DNA of 64,000 bases from Chitinophaga sp. GbtcB8 (GTDB lineage: Bacteria > Bacteroidota > Bacteroidia > Chitinophagales > Chitinophagaceae). Numbering within the stretch: the stretch's first letter is position 1; each line of letters starts with the position of its first letter. Under the pieces are notes generated by a model. That model did not search any database and was not told the origin of the DNA. It saw nothing but the letters and a program-made list of their open reading frames with translations. A program made the translations under genes and the position numbers. Below are positions 1-8,605 of the stretch, one piece after another. The stretch covers positions 96,482-160,481 of the forward strand of contig NZ_JAGXJN010000013.1 of NCBI RefSeq assembly GCF_019091455.1, read 5' to 3'.

Positions 1-1
1 C

Positions 2-31
2 GCTGTTTCGGAAGGAGAGGCCCTGAACTAA
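2..31 (+). CDS. Possible 3' end of an upstream gene (partial)
   Basis: Reading from base 2 gives AVSEGEALN and a TAA stop at 29-31. Another frame (3-26) ends in LFRKERP and a TGA. A third frame is open straight into the next gene. The window edge leaves too little to choose, so this only marks that a gene may end here. Confidence 0.2.
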   Translation, partial: AVSEGEALN

Positions 32-45
32 ATAAAATTAATCTT

Positions 46-1113
46 ATGATGTCAGAAGTAAATTATAAACAACCCGGCATAACATCCGTTTTTAATAAAA
101 AGCTTATTATAAAAGGCAGCCTCTGGCTGGCATTGATCACGATACTAACTATAGCGGGTATATTTTTTTATAACAATACCGGTCAAACCATCCGGGCATT
201 GTCGCATATCTCTTACCGGTACATTGTTATTTGCCTGCTGATGCTTTTTATAGACCTGATGCTGGGCAGCTGGCGTAATCATATTTACATCCGTAAGCTT
301 AACCCTGCAGTATCACAATGGGTAAGCTTTAAAGCCAATGCAGCCAACATGTTTATGGGTGCTGTAACACCGGCGCATGGAGGTGCAGGGCCGGCACAGA
401 TCTTTGTATATACCAGCAAGGGGGTTTCTTTTGTAAATGCATTTGCGGTGAGTTTGATCAACATGGGGGCCACCCTTATTTTTATGCCTTTGGCCGGCTT
501 TATAGCTATTATGCTCATGGATACAAGTATGGTGAGCGGTATGGTACCTGCCATGTTAAAATATGGCTTCAGCTTTTTCCTGTTATTTTTATCCGCCTTT
601 TTGCTGGCCTTCTGGAAACCTGTTTGGGTGGGCAGCATCATTAAAAGAATAGCAGGCATTTTATCTGTGCTGCTGCCTGCACGTAAAGATAAGCTGGTTG
701 CCTGGGCGCAACGCGCCTATGAGAACATTGCAAAGTACCAGCAAGCCTGTAGTATTATTGTTAAACAGCATCCTTTTCTTTTTCCGCTGAGCTTAATCAT
801 TACAACCCTGCTGTACCTGAATAAGTATTGCATGCAATATGTTATACTGTTGGGCTTAGGGGTACATGCCAGTTTAATACAGGTGATCTCCATCCAGGTA
901 CTTATACAGTTCATGATCTATTTTGCACCCAGCCCCGGTGGCAGCGGTTTTGCGGAGCTAAGTATTTCTGTGTTGTTTGGAAAGATCGTACCGGCAGGTT
1001 TGCCGGTGTTTACCTTATTACAGCGTTCATTCCTGTTATTTTTCCCGGCGTTGATAGGGGCGGTAGTGGTGATTGACCTGTTGAGGAAGCAGACGGTGAG
1101 CGGTAAAGGGTAG
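46..1113 (+). CDS. YbhN/UPF0104-type flippase-like membrane protein
   Basis: 355 residues with about eight hydrophobic membrane segments. The pattern matches the lysylphosphatidylglycerol synthase transmembrane (UPF0104/YbhN) family: an N-terminal helix near residue 25, then the conserved stretch around residues 95-125 (NMFMGAVTPAHGGAGPAQ) and a C-terminal block near 300 (FAPSPGGSGFAELS). Members without the cytosolic synthase domain, like this one, are thought to act on lipids in the inner membrane; substrate unknown. Two ATGs stand in tandem at 46 and 49. The frame is also open upstream to the window edge, so the true start could lie further left. Family call firm, function inferred. Confidence 0.8.
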   Translation: MMSEVNYKQPGITSVFNKKLIIKGSLWLALITILTIAGIFFYNNTGQTIRALSHISYRYIVICLLMLFIDLMLGSWRNHIYIRKLNPAVSQWVSFKANAANMFMGAVTPAHGGAGPAQIFVYTSKGVSFVNAFAVSLINMGATLIFMPLAGFIAIMLMDTSMVSGMVPAMLKYGFSFFLLFLSAFLLAFWKPVWVGSIIKRIAGILSVLLPARKDKLVAWAQRAYENIAKYQQACSIIVKQHPFLFPLSLIITTLLYLNKYCMQYVILLGLGVHASLIQVISIQVLIQFMIYFAPSPGGSGFAELSISVLFGKIVPAGLPVFTLLQRSFLLFFPALIGAVVVIDLLRKQTVSGKG

Positions 1114-1236
1114 GGGAGCAGTCATCGATGATGAGCACATCACCTGCCTGTAACTGCATCATTTATTCCATGCGACGATAAGCCTTCGTGGTAGTACCGT
1201 GGTTAGCCTTTAAGCAAGGCTTCGTATTGCATCAAT

Positions 1237-1303
1237 AAAAAAATCCGCCCCGGAGGGCGGACTTTTGGAGAGCGGCGCAAGCCGCTCTCCTCATCTCTCA
1301 AAG
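1237..1303 (-). ncRNA. Candidate small RNA, copy A of a four-copy family
   Basis: On the minus strand a TAnnTTTG promoter element is followed by about 67 bases made of two hairpins. The first is a perfect 10-bp stem (GGAGAGCGGC with GCCGCTCTCC, 1267-1290). The second is a 7-bp GC stem (TCCGCCC with GGGCGGA, 1244-1261) followed by seven T, an intrinsic terminator. There is no ORF inside. The start near 1303 is inferred from promoter spacing. Copy B at 1707 is nearly identical; copies C and D keep the plan but use different stems. Confidence 0.6.
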
Positions 1304-1308
1304 TGAAA

Positions 1309-1354
1309 CAAAAATAAGGCGCTAAATATAAATAAAGCGCTAATCATATGTTAA
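1309..1354 (-). promoter_or_regulatory. Conserved promoter of small RNA copy A
   Basis: TATTTTTG (1309-1316, minus strand) fits the Bacteroidota -7 consensus. A conserved block, TTAACATATGATTAGC (1339-1354), lies 22 bases upstream where the -33 element would be, but has no TTG at the usual spacing. Similarity continues upstream for about 30 AT-rich bases. The same block occurs at the same distance in copies B, C and D, suggesting a shared activator or an alternative sigma factor. Confidence 0.6.
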
Positions 1355-1706
1355 TGAGAATCAATTTAATTATTACATTATCAATGGTTTCTCTTTTGAT
1401 TTAAGAATTAATTTATAAGTAAATAAAACGTATAAGTATTACTCTTCTGCTATGCGTCAAGCCTGAATTACTTACCTCATATATCCGAGATCTCTTGACG
1501 GTTGATTTAACAGCGTGCGAAAAAATGACGGTATCAAGTAGCAGGGGGCGGCCGTAAGAATACAGGCTTCAAAAGCGATAGAGGAAATGCTGCAGCTATA
1601 ATAATCAGCTGAACAGCTCATTACCTGGGTTACACTATGCATAAAAAGATCCGTCCCCAGTCCAGGACAGTTATATATCATTTTCATTTAAGCTTACACT
1701 ATACAT

Positions 1707-1772
1707 AAAAAAAATCCGCCCCGAAGGGCGGACTTTGGAGAGCGGCCTGTGACCGCTCTCCTCTCTCTTTCG
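1707..1772 (-). ncRNA. Candidate small RNA, copy B
   Basis: Same orientation and plan as copy A. The first hairpin has a 9-bp stem (1737-1745 with 1753-1761) and a 7-base loop. The terminator hairpin TCCGCCC/GGGCGGA (1715-1732) is followed by eight T. Stems match copy A but loops differ, so pairing rather than loop sequence is kept. Start near 1772 inferred from the promoter. Confidence 0.6.
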
Positions 1773-1777
1773 TGAAA

Positions 1778-1823
1778 CAAAAGTAAGACAGTAAATGTAA
1801 ATAAACCGCTAATCAGATGTTAA
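1778..1823 (-). promoter_or_regulatory. Conserved promoter of small RNA copy B
   Basis: TACTTTTG at 1778-1785 (minus strand), 22-base spacer, then the block TTAACATCTGATTAGC at 1808-1823. Sequence upstream to about 1856 is nearly the same as in copy A. Confidence 0.6.
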
Positions 1824-2292
1824 CGAAAATCAATTTAATTATTACATTATCAATTAATTTCAATTAAAATTAATAACTAATTTGTATATAAATGGTATAT
1901 ATAAATCGATTCGTTTATATTTACAGAGAATAAGCATACAGTAGTTATCCTTACTACCACAATACCGGAACAGGTGTGCCGCAGTACTCAATAACCTGAG
2001 AACATTGGCCCACACAAGGTTGCAGTCCTGTTCCAGCTGCAGGAAATGCGGGACAAGACTTTTAATAATGTTGAAACTGATCGTATTGTAAAACGAACGA
2101 TCTTTGCCAGAGAAGTGATCCTGTTTATAATATAATCCTGTGATACTTGTCCTGTGAGAAATACTGTATGGGTTTTCAATAAAATCTTTCTTCCATCGTT
2201 TTTAACATAGTACTGAGTTCGCTTAAAACATACCGACACCTGGCTGAGAACAAGGGAGACGGCTGGTTTCATATACCTGTCCGGTGTTATCC

Positions 2293-2351
2293 TAAAAAAG
2301 AAGGTAGCCACTTAGGACTACCCTGATGCATACATGATGCAATGTTCCCTC
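2293..2351 (-). ncRNA. Candidate small RNA, copy C
   Basis: Placed behind the same promoter type, but the stems are unrelated in sequence to copies A and B. The first hairpin pairs TGCAT with ATGCA (2327-2341). The terminator pairs GGTAGTC with GGCTACC (2303-2322, one G-T pair) and is followed by TTCTTTTTT. The plan of promoter, hairpin, terminator and the total length are retained. Confidence 0.5.
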
Positions 2352-2356
2352 ATGAA

Positions 2357-2401
2357 CAAAGTTAAGGTTCCGAATATGTTTTTTTGCTAATCTGATGTTA
2401 A
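2357..2401 (-). promoter_or_regulatory. Conserved promoter of small RNA copy C
   Basis: TAACTTTG at 2357-2364 (minus strand), 21-base spacer, then TTAACATCAGATTAGC at 2386-2401. More diverged upstream than copies A, B and D. Confidence 0.55.
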
Positions 2402-2504
2402 TGATAATGAATAAGTTACTACATTATCACCTCTTTTTCTATGAAAAAAAAGTATTATATATTTATATTTCTATTAACTTAGTGCCAATACCCATGTCCT
2501 ATAC

Positions 2505-4220
2505 ATGAGAAGCCTCATTCACTGCCGTATCCTATGCCTGCTGATACTCCTGGTAGCCGTTTGTATCAGTTTGGCCACGCCACAATATTCGTATGCCGCC
2601 CCCGCCAGGAGCGCATGGCTAACGCCTTTTACCTACTCTAGTACCTGTGTGAACACAGATATCAAGTTCGCCATTACTACTGAGGACGAGACCATTGATT
2701 CCGTATTGTGGGACTTTGGCGATCCGCCCTCCGGTGTACAGAACACTTCCGATAAAATGATCGGCAGCCACCAGTACGCCACTATTGGTACCTATACCGT
2801 TACGCTCATTGCTTACCGGGCTGGCGTAGCAGATACCACTACACTTTCTATTACTGTAGTACAGCCGGTACCCTACAATTTTCCTGAACCGGTTGATACC
2901 ACGCTTTGCGAAGGACAAACCATTGTTCTCAGCGCACCTGTGGTAGCCGGAGCCACCTACGAGTGGACGCGGAAAGATTCCGTAGGCAACACCATTGTAG
3001 CAGATACTACCGGCACCTATAGGGTAAAGATCAATGGATGCGAGGTACCGGATTCCGTGAACGTGTTCTTTACGCCTATCCCGGAAATTGAGCTGGGTGA
3101 TGACCACCTGCTGTGCATTAACGAGGCTATTCGCCTGGATGCTACCTCGCAGGATGGTAACTACCAGTGGTACAGGGATTTTACACCTATAGCAGGAGAA
3201 AGCGCCTCCACTTATGTTGTAACTACCAGCGGCACCTACATGGTGCAGGTAAATGCAGGTGGCTGCGGCATTTTCCGCGATACGGTGACCATCAACTTTG
3301 GCGGGCATGAACATCCCTTTACCATGGGCCCTGATACCTTATTATGCCCCGGCGAAACTATTGTGCTGGCGCCCCAGGTAGCCGGCGCCTCCGGCTACAG
3401 CTGGTTTAACGGTTCAATGAATCCTACGGTACGGGTAAGCAGCCCGGTAGATGCCTGGGTGTTTATAGAAGTAGATAATGAATGTGAAGTGCTTGATACG
3501 GTGCGGGTAGACTATAACCGCCTGCGCGGCGTGAACCTTGGAGGGGATACTACCATTTGTAAAGGTGAGTTCCTGGTGCTTACCGCCGATTTCGGGCAGG
3601 GCCAGTACCTGTGGCAGGACGGCTCTGACCAGGCCACCTATTATGTACGCGAACCCGGCTACTTTTATGTACGGGCGCAAATAGGCCGCTGTATTTCTTC
3701 TGACACCATCCACGTAACTTATGATGATACTTTGCACATCAACCTGGGACCTGATAGTACCATATGTAAGGGAGAGCAGATACGGCTTTACCCCAACGGC
3801 GCAGGCACTAATTATAAATGGCAGGATAGTACCAACATTCCTGTTTTTATGGTAACCGAACCTGGTTACTACGCTGTAGTGGCTAACAACACCTGCGGCC
3901 GTGCTACCGATTCTGTGCTGGTGCTGGCAAAGGATTGCGAGTGCCAGGTATGGCTGCCGAATGCGTTTACCCCTAACGGTGATGGGAAGAATGATTATTT
4001 CCGGCCCATTTACCGATGCTTGTTATCGGACTTTAAGCTCAGCGTGTACGACCGCTGGGGACAGCGGATCTTTTTCAGTACGGATCCGCAGGTTAGCTGG
4101 ACCGGGCGGCAGAACGGGGTGCAAATGAATGTAGGCACCTATGTGTGGGTAATGGAATATACAAGCGCCAGCACACTGCAATCGTTCAGGAAAACGGGCG
4201 CCGTTACGATCGTGTATTAA
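2505..4220 (+). CDS. Secreted PKD-domain protein with T9SS type B sorting domain
   Basis: 571 residues. A signal peptide (hydrophobic residues 8-24, cleavage probably after SYAA near 32) is followed by a PKD domain at about 40-120 (core VLWDFGDPP and GTYTVTLIAY). Then come four or five Ig-like repeats of about 80 residues, each with a core like LGPDTTICKGE, a YxWqd segment and a Cys before a DTV strand. The C-terminal 85 residues are the gliding-motility-associated CHU_C domain (LPNAFTPNGDGKNDYF, then YDRWGQRIF), the type B signal for export by the type IX secretion system. It is probably cell-surface or secreted. No T9SS machinery genes are nearby. Confidence 0.9.
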   Translation: MRSLIHCRILCLLILLVAVCISLATPQYSYAAPARSAWLTPFTYSSTCVNTDIKFAITTEDETIDSVLWDFGDPPSGVQNTSDKMIGSHQYATIGTYTVTLIAYRAGVADTTTLSITVVQPVPYNFPEPVDTTLCEGQTIVLSAPVVAGATYEWTRKDSVGNTIVADTTGTYRVKINGCEVPDSVNVFFTPIPEIELGDDHLLCINEAIRLDATSQDGNYQWYRDFTPIAGESASTYVVTTSGTYMVQVNAGGCGIFRDTVTINFGGHEHPFTMGPDTLLCPGETIVLAPQVAGASGYSWFNGSMNPTVRVSSPVDAWVFIEVDNECEVLDTVRVDYNRLRGVNLGGDTTICKGEFLVLTADFGQGQYLWQDGSDQATYYVREPGYFYVRAQIGRCISSDTIHVTYDDTLHINLGPDSTICKGEQIRLYPNGAGTNYKWQDSTNIPVFMVTEPGYYAVVANNTCGRATDSVLVLAKDCECQVWLPNAFTPNGDGKNDYFRPIYRCLLSDFKLSVYDRWGQRIFFSTDPQVSWTGRQNGVQMNVGTYVWVMEYTSASTLQSFRKTGAVTIVY

Positions 4221-4241
4221 CGTATTAAGATCTAAAATAAT

Positions 4242-4278
4242 AAGGTGCAAATGAACCGTTTCATTTGCACCTTTTTCT
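4242..4278. terminator. Bidirectional terminator between convergent genes
   Basis: A 14-bp perfect stem (AAGGTGCAAATGAA with TTCATTTGCACCTT) with a 4-base loop, T-rich on the plus side and A-rich on the other, lies between the ends of the T9SS protein gene and the minus-strand gene at 4294. Confidence 0.85.
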
Positions 4279-4293
4279 ATTTAAAGCATATAA

Positions 4294-5229
4294 TCAGTTT
4301 ACGTAAAACTTTGCCACAAACGCAGCCGTCTCGCGCTTTTTGAAAGGTACATCCCAGGTACCATCATACGTAACCAAAGCCGGTATTAAAAGATCATTTT
4401 TCTTAGTCATCTCCACATTCATACGCACGTTAAAATCAAATAACAACGTTTTATAAGAAAGCGAATATTTACGGCCTACGATCTCAAAGTTCTCCTTATT
4501 AAAATAAGTCACCAGCTCATTGATCACCACATCACCCCGGTCTATGCGGCCCAGGTCTTTTTTAACGCGGGCGGCAAATACATAACAGGATACGCCCAGG
4601 TAATTTTCCGCGGTAATGAAAAAATCATAAAAGCGCATTACTTCCGGGTTAAAGATGGCTACTTTAGGACCCACAATAGGTACGCCGCGTACGGGTTTGC
4701 CGGGATTAAAGATCAGCTGTTTTAACTGGGCCTTATGCCGTTGCATACTGCCGCCGCCCTGCTCCGTACCATTGCCATTTGCATCTACACAGGCAGTACC
4801 TTTTGTGAAGAACAGGCCGGCATACAACTCTGCGGTGTAGTAATTATAATCGCCTTTGGAGGTGTAAAAATCGCCGGTAACCTTTTCATTCATTACCTGC
4901 ATGGTGCGGCAAAGGCCATTCATGGTCTGGTGCGTTTCGCTTTTCAGGGAAGCTTTCACCTGTTTATCCTTATCGTATATACGAATATCGTTATCGGCGG
5001 TAAAGCCCAGCAGGCGCAGGTTCTTAAAGGCCCGGTAAAAAGTGGTATCTTCTTCCACCCGTTTAATAAAGCTATTAACGTCAAAGCCTATACGTTTGGC
5101 ATTCACGACCACTTCATCCAGGTTCACAGTCATTCCTTTATAACGGGCAGTATCCTGGGCATAGGTATTATGAAAGTGTAACAGCCCGGTTATCAGAAAA
5201 CCGGTAACAACCACGAAAAACTTCTGCAT
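4294..5229 (-). CDS. Exported protein of unknown function
   Basis: 311 residues with a clear signal peptide (hydrophobic 4-18, cleavage near TYAQ 25). The motif NLDEVVVNAKR at 36-46 resembles the segment that follows carboxypeptidase-regulatory-like plugs in Bacteroidota surface proteins. The rest is a mixed alpha/beta protein with many aromatic residues and no recognised catalytic motif; residues 85-270 look like the conserved core of uncharacterised Bacteroidota exported proteins. Probably periplasmic. The gene stands alone between a bidirectional terminator and the sigma/anti-sigma group. Confidence 0.65.
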   Translation of the reverse strand: MQKFFVVVTGFLITGLLHFHNTYAQDTARYKGMTVNLDEVVVNAKRIGFDVNSFIKRVEEDTTFYRAFKNLRLLGFTADNDIRIYDKDKQVKASLKSETHQTMNGLCRTMQVMNEKVTGDFYTSKGDYNYYTAELYAGLFFTKGTACVDANGNGTEQGGGSMQRHKAQLKQLIFNPGKPVRGVPIVGPKVAIFNPEVMRFYDFFITAENYLGVSCYVFAARVKKDLGRIDRGDVVINELVTYFNKENFEIVGRKYSLSYKTLLFDFNVRMNVEMTKKNDLLIPALVTYDGTWDVPFKKRETAAFVAKFYVN

Positions 5230-5367
5230 TCCTGCAAAATAGGAAAAATGTAATTAATGGCGGAATGCGGGTATCTGCACTAACTAATATATTGATATGA
5301 TGGTGTGTGGGAAGAGTTTTGTTAATAAAGGGTTAAGCAAATTTAGAGATTGGAACTACTATGGCCG

Positions 5368-5393
5368 CATGTGTATGCGGGCGCATGCACATG
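5368..5393. repeat. 12-bp inverted repeat downstream of the short anti-sigma gene
   Basis: CATGTGTATGCG and CGCATGCACATG form a near-perfect palindrome with one G-T pair, separated by GG. No T-run follows on either strand, so it is either a weak transcript-end hairpin or a protein-binding palindrome. Confidence 0.4.
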
Positions 5394-5423
5394 AAATTAT
5401 TTTGTTAATGAAGAGTTAAAGAT

Positions 5424-5672
5424 CTACCGCTTCTCGCATTTGGCCGTTTCATCTGCTACCATACGCAGCAAATGATCCTTAATTGCAGGTGGTGGTGTAA
5501 TGGCCTGCAGGCTTACATACTGCTCCAGGTCCCGGCGGCAGGATTCTATCTCCTTTTCCAGCTCAGGATACGCTACCATAGCGGCTTCTAACTCTTTAGC
5601 TTCGGCTTCCGAGGCCATACCGGTTACATACAATTCAATGATGCCGGAGGATATAAAACGCTCTAAGCTCAC
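5424..5672 (-). CDS. Truncated RskA-like anti-sigma factor, N-terminal domain only
   Basis: 82 residues that align with the first ~75 of the full anti-sigma factor at 6489-7349 (shared FISSGIIE, EAxELE, YPELEKEIESCRRDLEQYV, AITPP). Coding stops just before the linker, so the membrane helix and C-terminal RskA domain are missing. The ATG is four bases after the stop of the sigma gene at 5677, matching the spacing in the full pair and implying translational coupling. It could be a soluble anti-sigma protein or a decaying gene. No remains of the lost half are visible in the following 200 bases. Confidence 0.7.
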   Translation of the reverse strand: MSLERFISSGIIELYVTGMASEAEAKELEAAMVAYPELEKEIESCRRDLEQYVSLQAITPPPAIKDHLLRMVADETAKCEKR

Positions 5673-5676
5673 TGTT

Positions 5677-6228
5677 TTATAAAGTTTTTAAAAGATTCCT
5701 TAATTTGATCATCGCCAGGCGTGTTCTGGTCTTAACCGTACCCAAAGGTATGTTCAATATGGTAGATATTTCTTCTTGTGTACAACCTTTATAATACGAC
5801 AGGTCAATGATAATACGCTGTTCTTTATTCAGTTTTTCCAAAACTTTTGAAAGTCCCAGATGATCAGTAGATTGGTAAACGGCTAGGTGACCTGTATATA
5901 AATGTACGTCGTCCCCGACATCTTGGATTTTTTGCTCAAACCGGTGGGCTTTAGACCGGAGCATATCAATGGCTGTATTGCGCGTAATATTCAGCATCCA
6001 GGTGAACAACCTGCCTTTTTCCTCGTTATAGCGGTCAATATTGCGCCATATTTTCAGGAACACTTCCTGCAGCGTATCGCCGGCTGCATTTTCATCATTC
6101 AGTATTTTCAATGCAACCCCGTACAGGGCAGGCGAATAATGATCATATAAATAGCCGAATACGCGCTGGTTCCTGGCTTTCAGTCCCTGAATTAATTCTG
6201 CTTCCGTATATGTATAATCGGATTCCAC
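5677..6228 (-). CDS. ECF-type RNA polymerase sigma factor (with short anti-sigma)
   Basis: 183 residues with the ECF plan: region 2 at about 25-95 (YLYDHYSPALYG, then LQEVFLKIWRNI and GRLFTWMLNITRNTAIDMLRS) and region 4 at about 130-180, whose helix-turn-helix reads QEEISTILNIPLGTVKTR. It resembles the SigK/RpoE-like group that works with RskA-type anti-sigma factors. It is strikingly like the product of 7355-7912, so the two are tandem duplicates. The ATG at 6228 has a purine-rich AGGAG about 8 bases upstream. Confidence 0.9.
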   Translation of the reverse strand: MESDYTYTEAELIQGLKARNQRVFGYLYDHYSPALYGVALKILNDENAAGDTLQEVFLKIWRNIDRYNEEKGRLFTWMLNITRNTAIDMLRSKAHRFEQKIQDVGDDVHLYTGHLAVYQSTDHLGLSKVLEKLNKEQRIIIDLSYYKGCTQEEISTILNIPLGTVKTRTRLAMIKLRNLLKTL

Positions 6229-6488
6229 TAGTCTCCTGGTTATTTAAAAGGTTTCCTAAGGCAACAGTACCTGCTAAGCAATCGCTTTCAGAATGGGCTG
6301 GTCTGTTATAAAATTCACTGATTCTAAAGGAGGCAAGATTATGAATGGGGTAAAATGAGATTGAAAGATAAGGAATTAATTAATAATTAAAAGTGAATAC
6401 GGGATAATTAACAAGTGAGTATACAGGCAAAATTTTAATATAATAAAATCAGTTAATTATTAGTGGCTCATTATTAATAAAGCACCGC

Positions 6489-7349
6489 TCAACCATTTAC
6501 TTTACCGCTTACAAACAGCTGGTCAGGGGTAGGGGAGGCATTCCCCCCTTTTTTTTCCAGGGTAATGAAGAATACTTGGGCGGCAGCCAGGTCCTTCATT
6601 TTTTGCAGGGTGGTATGCTGTGGTCCCATTTCAAACACACCGGCATCCACCGGTTTACCATTCACCATGGCCCACAGCTGGTATTGCTGATCTGCAGCAG
6701 GTTCCGGCAGGGACTGCGCCAGCAGGTACACTTCTTTGGATTGCGGGTTCCAGCCTATACTGGCAAACTGGCCGGCATGCTTACTGTTGCCGGAAAGCCG
6801 GGTCCATTTAAAGGCCGGATCTTTCAGCAACAATAACTCCCGCTCCGTATGCTGCAGTTTTGATTGTAAGGATTGATGATCAGTAATAGCTTGATTGTGA
6901 GTGGAGATCAGCTCTTCGTGTTGCTGTTTTAATGTTTTATGGCGATCGGCATACCGGACATTCATGACCAAACTGATGATCAGCAGCACAACTGCCAGTA
7001 CCAGCGCATATTGCCAGATACGCACCTGCGGAATGGATAGTTTGAAACCTGCCGGTGGCGCCTCTTCTTCCATCACCGGCTCCCGCAGCTCTTCCGGCAG
7101 CAGGGTTTCCCCTTCCTCAGAGTCTTCGTTCTCTATTACTTCCATCAGGCGTTTGCGGATGCCTTTTGGCGGCGTAATAGCATGCAGCTGCACATATCTT
7201 TCCATATCCTGGCGGCAGGCATCTACCGCTGCCTTTACTTCCGGGTACAGGCTTATAGCCTGCTCCACTTCCCGGGCTTCCTGCGCGGGCAGCAGGCCTA
7301 CCACATAACTTTCAATGATACCGGACGATATGTAGCGTTGTACATCCAC
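6489..7349 (-). CDS. RskA-like transmembrane anti-sigma factor
   Basis: 286 residues. The N-terminal ~75 form the cytosolic sigma-binding domain (no zinc-site HxxxCxxC). A single membrane helix at about 114-131 (YALVLAVVLLIISLVMN) is followed by a coiled coil at 135-175 and then the RskA C-terminal domain at 180-285 with the typical YQLWAMVNGKPVDAGVFEM. Known family members hold an ECF sigma factor at the membrane until proteolysis. It starts five bases after its sigma gene, which fits a co-translated pair. Confidence 0.9.
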   Translation of the reverse strand: MDVQRYISSGIIESYVVGLLPAQEAREVEQAISLYPEVKAAVDACRQDMERYVQLHAITPPKGIRKRLMEVIENEDSEEGETLLPEELREPVMEEEAPPAGFKLSIPQVRIWQYALVLAVVLLIISLVMNVRYADRHKTLKQQHEELISTHNQAITDHQSLQSKLQHTERELLLLKDPAFKWTRLSGNSKHAGQFASIGWNPQSKEVYLLAQSLPEPAADQQYQLWAMVNGKPVDAGVFEMGPQHTTLQKMKDLAAAQVFFITLEKKGGNASPTPDQLFVSGKVNG

Positions 7350-7354
7350 CTTGA

Positions 7355-7912
7355 TTACACCTGTTTTAAGAGATTCCTTAATTGAATAATGGCATTGCGC
7401 ATTCTTGTCTTAACAGTGCCCAGCGGTATGTCCAGTAGTTTGGCAATTTCATCTTGTGTACAGCCCCGGTAATAGGCCAGGTCAATGATCACCCGCTGCT
7501 CTTTGTTCAGCTGGTCCAGCACTTTGGACAAGCCCAGGTGGTCTACGGACTGCTGCACGCTCAGTTTTTCCCATTGCAAAGTACCATTGCTTAGCTCCTG
7601 CATTTTCTGATCCAGCTTATGCGCACGTGAGCGCAGCGTATCAATAGCCGTGTTGCGGGCAATGTTCAGCATCCAGGTGAACAGGCGTCCCTTGTCCGGA
7701 TCGTAACGCTCTGCGCTACGCCAGATCTTGAGGAAGATCTCCTGTAATGCATCTACCGCGATATTCTCATCGTTCACCACTTTAAGGGCCACACCGTACA
7801 AAGCCGGAGAGTAATGGTCATATAAGTAACTGAATACCTTCTCGTCCCGGGCTTTTAGTCCCTGAACAAGTTCAGCTTCTGTATATGTAAGAGAGGGTCT
7901 CAAGTTGGACAC
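7355..7912 (-). CDS. ECF-type RNA polymerase sigma factor (with full anti-sigma)
   Basis: 185 residues. Region 2 (LQEIFLKIWRSA, GRLFTWMLNIARNTAIDTLRS) and region 4 (QDEIAKLLDIPLGTVKTR) are intact. It is a close relative of the sigma factor at 5677-6228. The reading frame opens at a GTG at 7912; no ATG lies before the conserved YTEAELVQGLKAR, so GTG is the likely start. A TACTTTG-like -7 element lies about 35 bases upstream. First gene of the pair with the anti-sigma factor at 6489. Confidence 0.9.
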   Translation of the reverse strand: MSNLRPSLTYTEAELVQGLKARDEKVFSYLYDHYSPALYGVALKVVNDENIAVDALQEIFLKIWRSAERYDPDKGRLFTWMLNIARNTAIDTLRSRAHKLDQKMQELSNGTLQWEKLSVQQSVDHLGLSKVLDQLNKEQRVIIDLAYYRGCTQDEIAKLLDIPLGTVKTRMRNAIIQLRNLLKQV

Positions 7913-7981
7913 AGGGATAGTTAAGTAAAAGCAGTGTCCAAAGTAAAAGGATTATTTTACATTACAAAATTTTTATCTATT

Positions 7982-8560
7982 TTATTTATGGAAAATCATT
8001 TTGTAATCGGTACTTATTTTTCCTTTGGAAATATCTTCCAGTTTCCCTTTTAGCATTCTGCGCTTCAGGGGCTTCAGGTAGTCGATGAACAGTTTACCAT
8101 CAAGATGGTCATATTCATGGAAGATCACGCGTGCAGTAATGCCGTGAAAGGTTTGTTCGTGCGGTTGAAAATTTTCATCTACATAACGCAGGCGGATGGT
8201 TTCGGGGCGGTACACATCCTCCCGGATCTTGGGTATGCTCAGGCAGCCTTCATTATAGGGCCATTCCTTGCCTTCAGCATCTACTATATGGGCGTTGATA
8301 AATACCTGTTTAACGCCCTGGTCGCCGGGATACTCAGCTTTTTCGTCTTCTTCCAGGTTATTGATGATCTGCTCACTATCTACCACAAATAAGCGGATAG
8401 CTTTATTTACCTGTGGTGCGGCCAGTCCTACCCCGCTGGAACCATACATGGTTTCCCACATATTGGCAATAAACTGTTGCAAATGCGGATAGTCAGGGGT
8501 AATATCTTCACTAACTTTTCTTAGCACCGGGTGGCCGAACGCTACAATGGGTAATATCAT
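7982..8560 (-). CDS. def: Peptide deformylase
   Basis: 192 residues, usual length. Removes the N-formyl group from new proteins. All three metal-site motifs are present: GVGLAAPQ near 43, EGCLS near 103 with the metal-binding Cys, and HEYDH near 148. A TACCTTTG -7 element at 8587-8594 would start the transcript about 20 bases before the ATG. Its spacer toward ruvX holds a repeat element, so it is probably transcribed alone. Confidence 0.95.
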   Translation of the reverse strand: MILPIVAFGHPVLRKVSEDITPDYPHLQQFIANMWETMYGSSGVGLAAPQVNKAIRLFVVDSEQIINNLEEDEKAEYPGDQGVKQVFINAHIVDAEGKEWPYNEGCLSIPKIREDVYRPETIRLRYVDENFQPHEQTFHGITARVIFHEYDHLDGKLFIDYLKPLKRRMLKGKLEDISKGKISTDYKMIFHK

Positions 8561-8586
8561 TGCTAATTAATATTTTTTAAAGAGGG

Positions 8587-8594
8587 CAAAGGTA
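8587..8594 (-). promoter_or_regulatory. -7 element of def
   Basis: TACCTTTG on the minus strand matches TAnnTTTG. No TTG is seen at the usual upstream distance. Confidence 0.5.
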
Positions 8595-8605
8595 ATAAAT
8601 AGTTG

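Larger units (their letters stand above)
1114..2504. other. Gene-poor 1.4-kb stretch with three small-RNA modules
   Basis: I see no convincing protein gene here. Base composition drops to AT-rich. The stretch holds three minus-strand promoter/hairpin modules, listed separately. Between them, 1995-2135 (+) is an open 46-codon run with coding-like composition but no good start, possibly a gene remnant. The minus-strand open frames at 1472-1687 and 1988-2311 begin inside or next to small-RNA terminators and have cysteine-rich or unstructured products, so I do not call them. Confidence 0.6.

Noticed and set aside
1995..2135. 46-codon open run on the plus strand with coding-like composition (contains EMRDKTFNNVETDRIVKR)
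   Set aside because: No start codon in a sensible place and a stop just upstream. It may be a gene remnant, but I cannot name a source gene.
1988..2311. 107-codon minus-strand ORF in the gene-poor stretch
   Set aside because: It begins inside the terminator of small RNA copy C, and its composition and predicted product do not look like a real protein.
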